From assembly GCA_026709745.1 (NCBI GenBank), contig JAPOSJ010000142.1, forward strand, positions 1 to 11,698: a stretch of 11,698 nt of DNA, in the 5' to 3' direction. The notes beneath the pieces are model-generated. The model made no database searches. It was given only the letters and a program-made list of their open reading frames with translations, and had not been told where the DNA came from. This DNA comes from Candidatus Dadabacteria bacterium (GTDB lineage Bacteria > Desulfobacterota_D > UBA1144 > Nemesobacterales > Nemesobacteraceae). Of this stretch, positions 6,083-11,698 are shown in pieces; the stretch's first letter is position 1; each line of letters opens with the position of its first letter. Made by a program: the position numbers and the translations under genes.

Positions 6083-7795
6083 GACGGACTGCAGTCTCTC
6101 AAGCGCGTAGTAAACTCCGTGTTGCTCCATCAACTCCCGGCGTTCCCCACTTTCGATTATCTCTCCGTTTTTCATAACCGCGATCCGCGAGAGTTCAACT
6201 ACAGAGGATATTCTGTTTGAAATTATCACCACCGTACGCCCATGCATTGCCTTTGTCACGTTTTTTATCACAGTGTTCTCCGTTTGCGGATCAAGAGATG
6301 AGAGCACATCGTCAAGTATGAGAACTTCGGGATTGAGGACCAAGGCTCTTGCTATAGCTAGGCGTTGTCGCTGTCCTCCTGAGAGGCTGAGTCCCCGCTC
6401 TCCCACCACGGTGTCAAATCCCTGCTGAAACTCCATTATCTGTTCGTGTATCCCAGCTGTTTTGGCGGCCTGCTCCACCTGTTCGGGGGTTATGTCCGGG
6501 TTTATGAAAGTTATGTTGTCGTAAACCGTTCCACTGAACACGGTTATTTCCTGCGGCACATACACAATAGTCTCCTGAAGGCTTTTTCTTGAAATTTTCC
6601 TTATGTCGACCCCGTCGACCGTTATTTCTCCAAGTTCAGTCTCGTGGATTTTCATAAGCAGTTTCATCAGGGTGGTTTTCCCGGAGCCCACGAGTCCAGT
6701 TATTCCAAGAGTCGTCCCTCGGGGTATGTGCAGACTGATTTCGCGCAAAGCCGGTGTTGAACCGTAGTAGAAAGAAACCCCTGAGAATCTTATGTCTCCC
6801 TTGAGTTCATAGTCCTTTTCCCCCGCACGTGTTTCGTCTTTTTGTTCAACAGCGAAAATGTCATTCAGTCTGTTTATTGAAGCATTCCCCCTTTTTAAAA
6901 GATCGATTGCCCATCCCATGGCCATCATCGGCCATGCAAGCATCATCAGGTAGATGAGTATGGCGGAGAACTCTCCGAGGGTTATTTCGGTACCGATAGC
7001 TCCTGCTCCGCCGAAGAAAAGAAACAGAGCTGTCGCTAGCGAGGGTACGAAGTATATAAACGGCTGAAATGCTGCCCGGATTTTCACCAAATGTACGTTT
7101 TTCTTAAGGTAATCTTCGCTTGCCCGGTCAAAATCCCGTTCCTCCACCCGCTCGAGTCCAAACGCTTTTACTACCTTGATTCCTGAAACCGGCTTCCTTG
7201 CACTTTCGGTAAGCTCTGAAAAGGAGTCCTGAGAGCGCTGGAACCTTGTCTCTATAATGTTTCCGAACTTGTATACGAACACTGCGAGCGCAGGAAACGG
7301 CAGAAAAGCATAAAGAGCCATCTCGGGAGAGATGTAAATCATAGCTCCGAAAATAAAGAAAAACAGGAATATCCCGTCATACGCTATGAGCAGACCCAGG
7401 CCGCATGAGAACTTGAGAGTCTCTATGTCGTTTACCGTGTGCGCCATCAGATCACCAACCTTTCTTCCCGAGAAGAAATCGAAGTTAAGCTTCTGCAAGT
7501 GCTCAAAGAAGTCGTTTCTGAGCGAGTACTCTATTTTCCTCGCCCCGCCCATTATGAAGTACCGCCAGCCCAGGCGGAAAAACGCCATAAACAGACCTAG
7601 GCCGAGTATGTAGAGCGAGTACTTTGTTATGAGTGAAAAATCCGCGCTTCTAAGAGTAAGCTCGTCTATTATCCACTGGATTACAATGGGGACTGAAAGC
7701 TGGGCCAGATCCACTACGGTAAGAGACGCCATACCTGCTAGAAATGAATATTTGTAGCGCAGAATCAGCGAGGGGATGCTTGTTTTTCTGATCAA
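6080..7795 (-). CDS. ABC exporter half-transporter, smaller subunit with degenerate catalytic site (MdlA/TM287-like)
   Basis: Fused membrane and ATPase half-transporter of 571 residues. About six membrane helices occupy residues 15-300 and the nucleotide-binding domain follows from about 330. Motifs: tyrosines in SFYYGSTPAL (A-loop), Walker A GLVGSGKT (367-374), Q-loop Gln415, intact signature LSGGQRQ (471-477), Walker B VLILDD, where Asp496 replaces the catalytic Glu, and a switch position occupied by Asn527 (IISNRIS) instead of His. These losses are typical of the MdlA/TM287 half of heterodimeric exporters: the intact LSGGQ serves the partner's working Walker site, while its own Walker site is the degenerate one. 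The start is TTG at 7795; an in-frame TGA lies a few codons upstream and no good ribosome binding site is visible. It is the first gene of the operon, nine bases before the larger subunit. Confidence 0.92.
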   Translation of the reverse strand: MIRKTSIPSLILRYKYSFLAGMASLTVVDLAQLSVPIVIQWIIDELTLRSADFSLITKYSLYILGLGLFMAFFRLGWRYFIMGGARKIEYSLRNDFFEHLQKLNFDFFSGRKVGDLMAHTVNDIETLKFSCGLGLLIAYDGIFLFFFIFGAMIYISPEMALYAFLPFPALAVFVYKFGNIIETRFQRSQDSFSELTESARKPVSGIKVVKAFGLERVEERDFDRASEDYLKKNVHLVKIRAAFQPFIYFVPSLATALFLFFGGAGAIGTEITLGEFSAILIYLMMLAWPMMAMGWAIDLLKRGNASINRLNDIFAVEQKDETRAGEKDYELKGDIRFSGVSFYYGSTPALREISLHIPRGTTLGITGLVGSGKTTLMKLLMKIHETELGEITVDGVDIRKISRKSLQETIVYVPQEITVFSGTVYDNITFINPDITPEQVEQAAKTAGIHEQIMEFQQGFDTVVGERGLSLSGGQRQRLAIARALVLNPEVLILDDVLSSLDPQTENTVIKNVTKAMHGRTVVIISNRISSVVELSRIAVMKNGEIIESGERRELMEQHGVYYALERLQSV

Positions 7796-7870
7796 CGGTA
7801 TAAGTGCGGATGTTCAAGCCCGGCAAAAAGACTCGGGGTTGCCCGGTTCCAGTTCTGCGGCATGAAAAGC

Positions 7871-7884
7871 GAATTTTAAAATTC
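7871..7884. promoter_or_regulatory. Perfect 14-base palindrome in a divergent intergenic region
   Basis: GAATTTTAAAATTC is a perfect 14-base inverted repeat in the 216-base gap between the divergent ABC operon and the YigZ-family gene. A consensus TATAAT on the minus strand (plus 7913-7908) lies about 25 bases upstream of it for the ABC operon, so the palindrome would sit just downstream of that start site. It has the form of a dimeric repressor site; no regulator gene is adjacent. The A+T-rich composition makes chance occurrence possible. Confidence 0.35.
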
Positions 7885-7960
7885 AGGCGACGCTGCCGCC
7901 ACGGATCATTATACAGTGAAAAAACCGAAGAAGATAATCTGCCTCGTCATGGAGAGGATT

Positions 7961-7990
7961 TTGCACTTGGTCTGCGCAATAGGGTATTTT
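7961..7990 (+). promoter_or_regulatory. Candidate promoter of the YigZ-family gene
   Basis: TTGCAC (7961-7966) and TATTTT (7985-7990) are separated by 18 bases and would start transcription near 7997, about 15 bases before the GTG at 8012. This agrees with the downstream start and argues against the longer reading frame from 7916. Pattern match only. Confidence 0.3.
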
Positions 7991-8000
7991 TTTCGGTCAG

Positions 8001-8006
8001 AGGAAG
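8001..8006 (+). promoter_or_regulatory. Ribosome binding site that decides the YigZ-family start
   Basis: AGGAAG lies five bases before the GTG at 8012. It supports that start over the in-frame GTG at 7916 or ATG at 7949, which would add residues without counterpart in the family. Confidence 0.6.
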
Positions 8007-8011
8007 AGATT

Positions 8012-8623
8012 GTGGAATATCGTTCCTACCAAGTTCCCGCAGGGCACTCTACCGCCCGGAGGGTTATAAAGAAAAGCAGGTTTATAGCTGTCGTGGGGCG
8101 GGCGGCCACTAGGGAATCCGCCGAAAATTTCATAAAGAAGATAAGAAATCTTCATCCGTCGGCAAGCCATAACTGCTACGCATTTGTTGCCTGCGCTCCC
8201 GGAGGGGCCGATATCGGTTTCGGAGACGATGGAGAGGTATCGGGAACCGCCGGCCGACCGATGCTCTCCGTTTTGGAGCACAGCGGCATAGGAGAGATAG
8301 CTGTGGTGGTAGCACGGTATTTCGGAGGGGTAAAGCTTGGTCCGGGAGGTCTCCTCAGGGCTTACACAGACTGCCTTCGGGCGGCCTTGGGGGATCTTGA
8401 GCTTGTTGAGTATACCCCCGTGCGTGTGGGATATCTGGTTTTTCCCTATGCTCATGAAAATTCTATAAGGCTTTTGTTCGCGCAATCAGGAGTGTCTATA
8501 ACGGGAGTTCAGCGTGGGTATGATATCCGATTTGATTTTACCGCTCCGGTTAATGTTGCCGGGGAACTCGAAGGCAGAATTGCTTCTTTGACCAGTGGAA
8601 AATCCGAGTTCATGTGGAAGTAG
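8012..8623 (+). CDS. yigZ: YigZ/IMPACT family protein
   Basis: Two-domain cytoplasmic protein of the UPF0029/IMPACT family. Its eukaryotic relative IMPACT blocks Gcn2 activation, but the bacterial role is not settled. Starting at GTG 8012 the protein has 204 residues, the usual YigZ length, and begins EYRSYQVPAG. The N-terminal domain shows the conserved core: IKKSRFIA, HNCYAFV, GDDGEVSGTAGRPML and VVVARYFGGVKLGPGGLLRA. The C-terminal ferredoxin-like domain follows from about residue 135. The frame remains open upstream to GTG 7916, giving 235 residues, but those extra residues do not look like the family and lie upstream of the best ribosome binding site. It is first in a run of four plus-strand genes and is divergent from the ABC operon. 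No lesion is visible. Confidence 0.9.
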   Translation: MEYRSYQVPAGHSTARRVIKKSRFIAVVGRAATRESAENFIKKIRNLHPSASHNCYAFVACAPGGADIGFGDDGEVSGTAGRPMLSVLEHSGIGEIAVVVARYFGGVKLGPGGLLRAYTDCLRAALGDLELVEYTPVRVGYLVFPYAHENSIRLLFAQSGVSITGVQRGYDIRFDFTAPVNVAGELEGRIASLTSGKSEFMWK

Positions 8624-8697
8624 CAGCCTCGACGTGGTTTGTGTTCTACTGCCCTGTCAAAGCCGGTATACTAACCTTCGCTCAATTTCAAAGCTTT

Positions 8698-8702
8698 GGA
8701 GG
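8698..8702 (+). promoter_or_regulatory. Ribosome binding site that decides the nitroreductase start
   Basis: GGAGG lies five bases before the ATG at 8708. An in-frame TTG at 8696 overlaps this site and would leave translation without one, so ATG 8708 is preferred. A lone TATACT at 8667-8672 upstream could be a -10 element, but no convincing -35 partner was found. Confidence 0.7.
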
Positions 8703-8707
8703 TGTTT

Positions 8708-9220
8708 ATGAAAGTTTATGAGTGCGTAACATCCCTCAGTTCTATAAGAAGCTATGTGGACAGGAAGGTCCCAAGGAAAGTCGTAATGGAGGTTATGGAG
8801 GCGGGCAGGATGGCTCCCAGTGCTCACAATAGCCAGCCGTGGGAGTTTGTTCTCGTGGATGACCGCAAGATGCTTCGGGAGATGGGACAGTACTGTACAA
8901 GCGGCACCTTCATAGCGCAGGTCGCTTTCGCTGTAGTGCTTCTGGTAGATCCTCGAAGCAAGTGGCACCAGATAGATGGCACCAGAGCGGCACAGAACAT
9001 GGTTTTAGTGGGGTGGAGCCACGGACTTGGTTCCTGCTGGATAGGAAGGATAGAAAAGGAAGAGCTTAAAGAGTATCTCGCGCTGCCAGAAGGGCTTGAT
9101 ATCCTTACGGTGCTTCCTTTCGGTTACTTTGACAAGAGGCTGATATCTGCAGGGAAGTCGAGGAAAAGTCCCGATGAGGTGTTCCATCTCAATGGTTACG
9201 GAAAAGGGAATCTGCGCTGA
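8708..9220 (+). CDS. Small nitroreductase-family flavoprotein
   Basis: FMN-dependent NAD(P)H oxidoreductase of the nitroreductase superfamily, cytoplasmic and probably a homodimer. The 170-residue product is at the short end of the family. Visible features: SSIRSYVDRKVP at residues 11-22, which contributes phosphate-binding Arg14; AGRMAPSAHNSQPWEFVLVDD at 33-53, the diagnostic FMN-contact stretch with Asn41, Gln43 and Trp45; DGTRAAQNMVL and GLGSCWIG in the dimer core; and VLPFGYF near the C-terminus. Such proteins reduce nitroaromatics, quinones or flavins, or act in specific pathways, so the true substrate cannot be stated. The gene lies 84 bases after the yigZ-type gene and 58 bases before the aquaporin gene, with its own strong ribosome binding site, so co-transcription is possible but not shown. 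Confidence 0.88.
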   Translation: MKVYECVTSLSSIRSYVDRKVPRKVVMEVMEAGRMAPSAHNSQPWEFVLVDDRKMLREMGQYCTSGTFIAQVAFAVVLLVDPRSKWHQIDGTRAAQNMVLVGWSHGLGSCWIGRIEKEELKEYLALPEGLDILTVLPFGYFDKRLISAGKSRKSPDEVFHLNGYGKGNLR

Positions 9221-9278
9221 AGACCTGCAGGCTTTTCGCGCTGCGCATACAAAAAGCACATCATAAGGAGGATTCTTA

Positions 9279-9902
9279 ATGAAGAAATATCTTGTCGAGT
9301 TTACAGGCACTTTTTTTCTCGTCTTCACGATAGGAAACGTAGTGCCCGCTCCCGGAACTGGGCTCCTTGCCCCTCTGGCGATAGGAGGTGTGCTTGCAGC
9401 GATGATCTACGCGGGGGGTCACATCTCGGGAGCGCATTATAATCCCGCCGTAACGTTTGCGGTTTGGGTGGGGGGCAAAATGGATTCCAAAGATGTTTTT
9501 CCCTATATGGTTACGCAGATAGTAGCGGGTGCCGTTGCTGCTCTGGCTGTTTTGTTCATAAGGGAATTTCCGCAGACAGTCCCCATGGAGATATCCACTC
9601 TTCCGGCTCTCATCGCAGAAACTCTTTTTACCTTTGCTCTGTGCCTGGTGATATTCGAGGTCGCGCTCTCCAAAGCGACGCGTGGAAATTGCTATTACGG
9701 TATTGCGATAGGACTCACGGTCATGGCGGGAGCGTACGCGGTAGGAAGTGTTTCGGGTGGAGTCTTTAATCCTGCGGTGGCGGTAGGGATAACCGTCATG
9801 GGGATGCTGGACCTCTACTCAATATGGATTTACCTATGCTCAAATCTTGCAGGCGCTCTCTTGGCGGCGGCAGTTTACAAGTTTATTAACTCTGAAGAGT
9901 GA
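9279..9902 (+). CDS. Aquaporin-family (MIP) channel with a non-canonical selectivity filter
   Basis: Inner-membrane channel of 207 residues, with six hydrophobic helices and the two re-entrant NPA half-helices of the major intrinsic protein family. The first NPA is HYNPAVTF (Asn55-Ala57), preceded by GGHISGA. The second is GGVFNPAVAVG (Asn164-Ala166). In most aquaporins and glycerol facilitators the second NPA is followed by Arg (NPAR), which forms the aromatic/arginine filter; here it is Val167, so the pore may be wider or more hydrophobic and pass something other than, or besides, water. Both NPA asparagines are intact. The ribosome binding site AGGAGG at 9266-9271 lies seven bases before the ATG and is the best in the window. 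The next gene, an aldo/keto reductase, follows after 29 bases, suggesting co-transcription; a small neutral substrate shared with it is conceivable but unproven. Confidence 0.9.
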   Translation: MKKYLVEFTGTFFLVFTIGNVVPAPGTGLLAPLAIGGVLAAMIYAGGHISGAHYNPAVTFAVWVGGKMDSKDVFPYMVTQIVAGAVAALAVLFIREFPQTVPMEISTLPALIAETLFTFALCLVIFEVALSKATRGNCYYGIAIGLTVMAGAYAVGSVSGGVFNPAVAVGITVMGMLDLYSIWIYLCSNLAGALLAAAVYKFINSEE

Positions 9903-9931
9903 ACTGGTGAGGCGAGGGAGGAGTGTGAGGA

Positions 9932-10711
9932 ATGAATCTCAAGAGGCTTGGAAACACGGAGGTTTTCATTCCCGAGGTCGGTCTAGGCACTTGGAACTAT
10001 AGTGGCGGAATAAGACCCCTCAGGGCAGGTATTCAGCTCGGGGCGTCGCTTATAGACACTGCGGAAGGCTATTACACTGAGGGTATAGTGGGTGAAGCCA
10101 TTCTACCCGTCAGAGATAAGGTCTTCATAGCCACCAAGGTTTCTGGAAGGAATCTTGCTCATGACAGTGTGCTCAGATCTTGCGAGGCAAGCCTTGAGAA
10201 GCTTCGTACGGACCTCATAGATCTTTACCAGATACATTGGCCTAATCCCGTATACCCGATAAACGGAACCATGAGAGCTCTTGAGAAGCTTGTTGACCGC
10301 GGGTACGTGAGTTATGTTGGTGTGAGCAATTTTTCCGTGAAGCAGATGCGCGAAGCGCAGCACTGTTTTCCGAATTACCCTATAGTTTCAAACCAAGTGC
10401 TCTACAATCTTAACTCGAGGAATATAGAAAAAGAACTGCTTCCCTACTGCTTGGATAATGATATAACCGTGATGGCCTACACTCCTCTTGACGGTGGAAG
10501 ACTGTGCCGCCCCGGTGTGGGAGAACTGTCGCGGATAGCGGCCGAGACTGGAAGGACGAAGGCCCAGATTGCTCTTAACTGGTGCTTATGCCGGGAGAAC
10601 ATTATCGTGATTCCGAAGACGGATTCGTTTGCGAGGACGACAGAGAACTGCGGGGCTTCTGGGTGGAGACTTTCCCAAGATCAACTTCGTAGACTTGACA
10701 GGGCTCTCTGA
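9932..10711 (+). CDS. Aldo/keto reductase
   Basis: NADPH-dependent oxidoreductase of the (beta/alpha)8 AKR superfamily, 259 residues, cytoplasmic, reducing aldehydes or ketones. The catalytic tetrad is complete: Asp42 and Tyr47 in LIDTAEGYYTEG, Lys69 in VFIATKV and His102 in YQIHWPNP. Further family marks are LGLGTW-like VGLGTWNY at the start, the GVSNFS block at about 130-135, the substrate-side SNQVLYNL, and the cofactor-binding IVIPKTDSFART stretch at about 225-236. It is slightly short but ends normally. The start has the ribosome binding site AGGAG at 9919-9923, eight bases upstream. It is the last gene of the plus-strand run, with a possible weak terminator at its stop codon. Substrate is unresolved: the superfamily is broad and none of the neighbours names a pathway. 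Confidence 0.92.
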   Translation: MNLKRLGNTEVFIPEVGLGTWNYSGGIRPLRAGIQLGASLIDTAEGYYTEGIVGEAILPVRDKVFIATKVSGRNLAHDSVLRSCEASLEKLRTDLIDLYQIHWPNPVYPINGTMRALEKLVDRGYVSYVGVSNFSVKQMREAQHCFPNYPIVSNQVLYNLNSRNIEKELLPYCLDNDITVMAYTPLDGGRLCRPGVGELSRIAAETGRTKAQIALNWCLCRENIIVIPKTDSFARTTENCGASGWRLSQDQLRRLDRAL

Positions 10712-10723
10712 AGCCGTTTTTTT
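10702..10723 (+). terminator. Weak possible intrinsic terminator after the aldo/keto reductase
   Basis: GGCT (10702-10705) can pair with AGCC (10712-10715) across a six-base loop that contains the TGA stop, followed one base later by seven T residues (10717-10723). A four-base stem is short for an intrinsic terminator, so this is tentative. Confidence 0.3.
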
Positions 10724-10820
10724 GAATTTTATAAAGATTATTTGACAGGCCCAACTGCAAAAGCTTTTCGCAATAACGGCAACAAAGCGCTACTCTTGTC
10801 AGCAGAGACATCCAAATTGT

Positions 10821-10848
10821 TTGATAATCATACTCCCAGGGATACAAT
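10821..10848 (+). promoter_or_regulatory. Candidate promoter of the methyltransferase gene
   Basis: TTGATA (10821-10826) and TACAAT (10843-10848) each match the sigma70 consensus at five of six bases and are 16 bases apart. Transcription would begin near 10855, placing an inverted repeat in the first 40 bases of the message. This suggests the methyltransferase is transcribed independently of the upstream run. The rest of the 10724-10820 gap shows no gene I can support. Confidence 0.5.
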
Positions 10849-10858
10849 AGAGTGGGTG

Positions 10859-10893
10859 AGTCTCTTTGCCAATGGGATGTCCGGTAAGAGACT
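10859..10893. repeat. Inverted repeat in the methyltransferase leader
   Basis: AGTCTCTT (10859-10866) and AAGAGACT (10886-10893) are perfect 8-base inverted complements separated by 19 bases. They sit between the candidate promoter and the ribosome binding site AAGGA (10901-10905). This could be a repressor or autoregulatory site, or an RNA stem-loop; the sequence does not distinguish these. Confidence 0.5.
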
Positions 10894-10914
10894 GACTTAT
10901 AAGGAACTTATCTC

Positions 10915-11698
10915 ATGACTGTGCCCCCCCCCTGCAAATTGGGCAAACCGAACAATCTGGACGGCAGACAATCTCCTAGTCATGCGAGGCATGAATTCTG
11001 AGTCTGTTGACCTCATTTACTTAGACCCTCCGTTTAATTCAAAAGCTAACTATGCCGCTCCTATAGGCAGTCTGGCAGCTGGGGCGGAGTTCAAAGACAC
11101 ATGGACATTGTCTGACGTAGACATAGCATGGCTTGACCTGATAGAAGCCAAGCACCCAGCACTTAACCGAGTAATTCAAGCAGCTTTAAATAACAGTGAT
11201 AAATCGTATTTGATATACATGGCAGTAAGGCTGTTAGAAATGAAAAGGATACTGAAGCCTACAGGATCAATCTACCTTCACTGTGATCCTACAATGAGTC
11301 ATTACTTGAAGCTGGTTATGGATGCTGTGTTTGGTCGGGGAATTATCGCAACGAGATAGTTTGGTGTTATACAGGTCCGGGCTCTCCTAAAATGAGGCAA
11401 TTTAACCGCAAACACGATGTCATTCTCTGGTATTCAATTGGTGAAGAGTGGGTTTTTAATGGAGATGAAGTTCGGGTACTTCATAAGAAACCTATTGGAG
11501 CTGGAGGAACTTCTACAAAATGGTTAAAAGAGGAAGAAGATTTAGGAGAAAAATATAAAAAAGGCAAAATTCCTGAAACTTGGTGGAGCAGGTTTTCTCC
11601 AGTAGGAAGAATCAAGAAAGAGCGAGTAGGGTATCCGACCCAAAAGCCTTTAAAGCTGTTAGAGAGAATAATAAAAGCGTCAAGCAATGAGAATGAAA
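10915..11698 (+). pseudogene. Frameshifted DNA methyltransferase (N6-adenine/N4-cytosine type), 3' end off the window
   Basis: S-adenosylmethionine-dependent DNA methyltransferase of the beta-type order, with motif IV (LIYLDPPFNS) before the target-recognition region and motif X-like YPTQKPLKLLERII near the edge; the FxGxG SAM-binding motif I should lie beyond the window. The coding sequence needs three frame segments. ATG 10915 (ribosome binding site AAGGA at 10901-10905) gives MTVPPP. Removing one C from the nine-C run at 10924-10932 continues to ANWANRTIWTADNLLVMRGM, which joins the main segment; that segment then reads to VMDAVFGRG, with SYLIYMAVRLLEMKRILKP and GSIYLHCDP. One base is missing near 11341 in a GGGGAA run, after which YRNEIVWCYTGPGSP and the rest stays open to the edge. 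As written, the main frame stops at 11357-11359. The segment after 11480 is markedly A+T-rich, suggesting acquisition. Whether it is a true pseudogene, a phase-variable OFF allele or an assembly with homopolymer errors is undecided. Recognition site unknown. Confidence 0.85.
10924..10932 (+). repeat. Run of nine C residues at the 5' end of the methyltransferase gene
   Basis: The C run begins ten bases into the gene that starts at ATG 10915. With nine C the frame from that ATG gives a 28-codon peptide ending at TGA 10999-11001. With eight C it reads MTVPPPANWANRTIWTADN straight into the conserved methyltransferase body. Simple homopolymer tracts near the start of methyltransferase genes are a known slipped-strand phase-variation mechanism; the position fits, but length variation is not shown here. 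Confidence 0.6.

Noticed and set aside
7916..8011. A longer N-terminus for the YigZ-family protein from GTG 7916.
   Set aside because: The added 32 residues do not resemble the family, while the GTG at 8012 has a ribosome binding site and yields the typical 204 residues.
10602..10847. An 81-codon minus-strand open frame across the end of the aldo/keto reductase gene.
   Set aside because: It mostly lies opposite the aldo/keto reductase coding sequence and the candidate methyltransferase promoter, with no motif or ribosome binding site support.
1..11698. Searches by eye for tRNA or rRNA genes, CRISPR arrays, transposase genes, or terminal repeats.
   Set aside because: No tRNA cloverleaf with its CCA end, no rRNA-like stretch, no regular repeat-spacer pattern and no transposase motif was recognised. 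Weak or divergent RNA elements could have been missed without a covariance search.

Overview
This is a bacterial chromosomal window, nearly fully coding on both strands, from what looks like a Gram-negative free-living or environmental organism. The genes are Shine-Dalgarno led and include several GTG/TTG starts. No rRNA, tRNA, CRISPR array or insertion sequence is visible. No gene here fixes the phylum, so I do not name one. Most of the window is ordinary metabolism, transport and repair. The unusual parts are two broken genes and an asymmetric ABC exporter pair.

Layout, left to right. (1) A methylated-DNA-cysteine methyltransferase (+) converges on a two-gene minus-strand operon, aguB-aguA, which takes agmatine to putrescine. 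(2) About 520 bases lie between aguB and the next intact gene. They hold a probable aguB promoter and a decayed gene of the GFA (glutathione-dependent formaldehyde-activating, CENP-V/Mss4-like) zinc family, with stop codons and frameshifts. (3) A TauE/SafE-type membrane transporter (+) has a stop codon that overlaps the stop of a convergent ABC exporter operon by four bases. (4) That minus-strand operon encodes two half-transporters, 571 and 678 residues, whose motifs are complementarily degenerate. This is the hallmark of a heterodimeric exporter with one canonical and one degenerate ATP site. The larger subunit is also short by about 33 residues between its Q-loop and signature motif. (5) A plus-strand run follows: a YigZ/IMPACT-family protein, a small nitroreductase, an aquaporin-family channel without the usual filter arginine, and an aldo/keto reductase. 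Each has its own good ribosome binding site. (6) After a weak terminator the composition becomes more A+T-rich. A DNA methyltransferase gene with a good promoter and an upstream inverted repeat runs off the right edge. It is broken by two frameshifts, one of them in a run of nine C residues.

How the parts fit: aguA and aguB are consecutive steps of arginine-derived putrescine synthesis. The two ABC half-transporters should form one exporter. The nitroreductase, aldo/keto reductase and channel may be co-transcribed, but nothing in the sequence shows a common pathway. The methyltransferase looks like the edge of an acquired restriction-modification or orphan methylation locus. Its C9 tract could be a phase-variable switch, ordinary decay, or a sequencing error, and the sequence alone cannot decide. 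I see no convincing wholly new system; the best leads are the methyltransferase tract, the ABC pair and the GFA relic.
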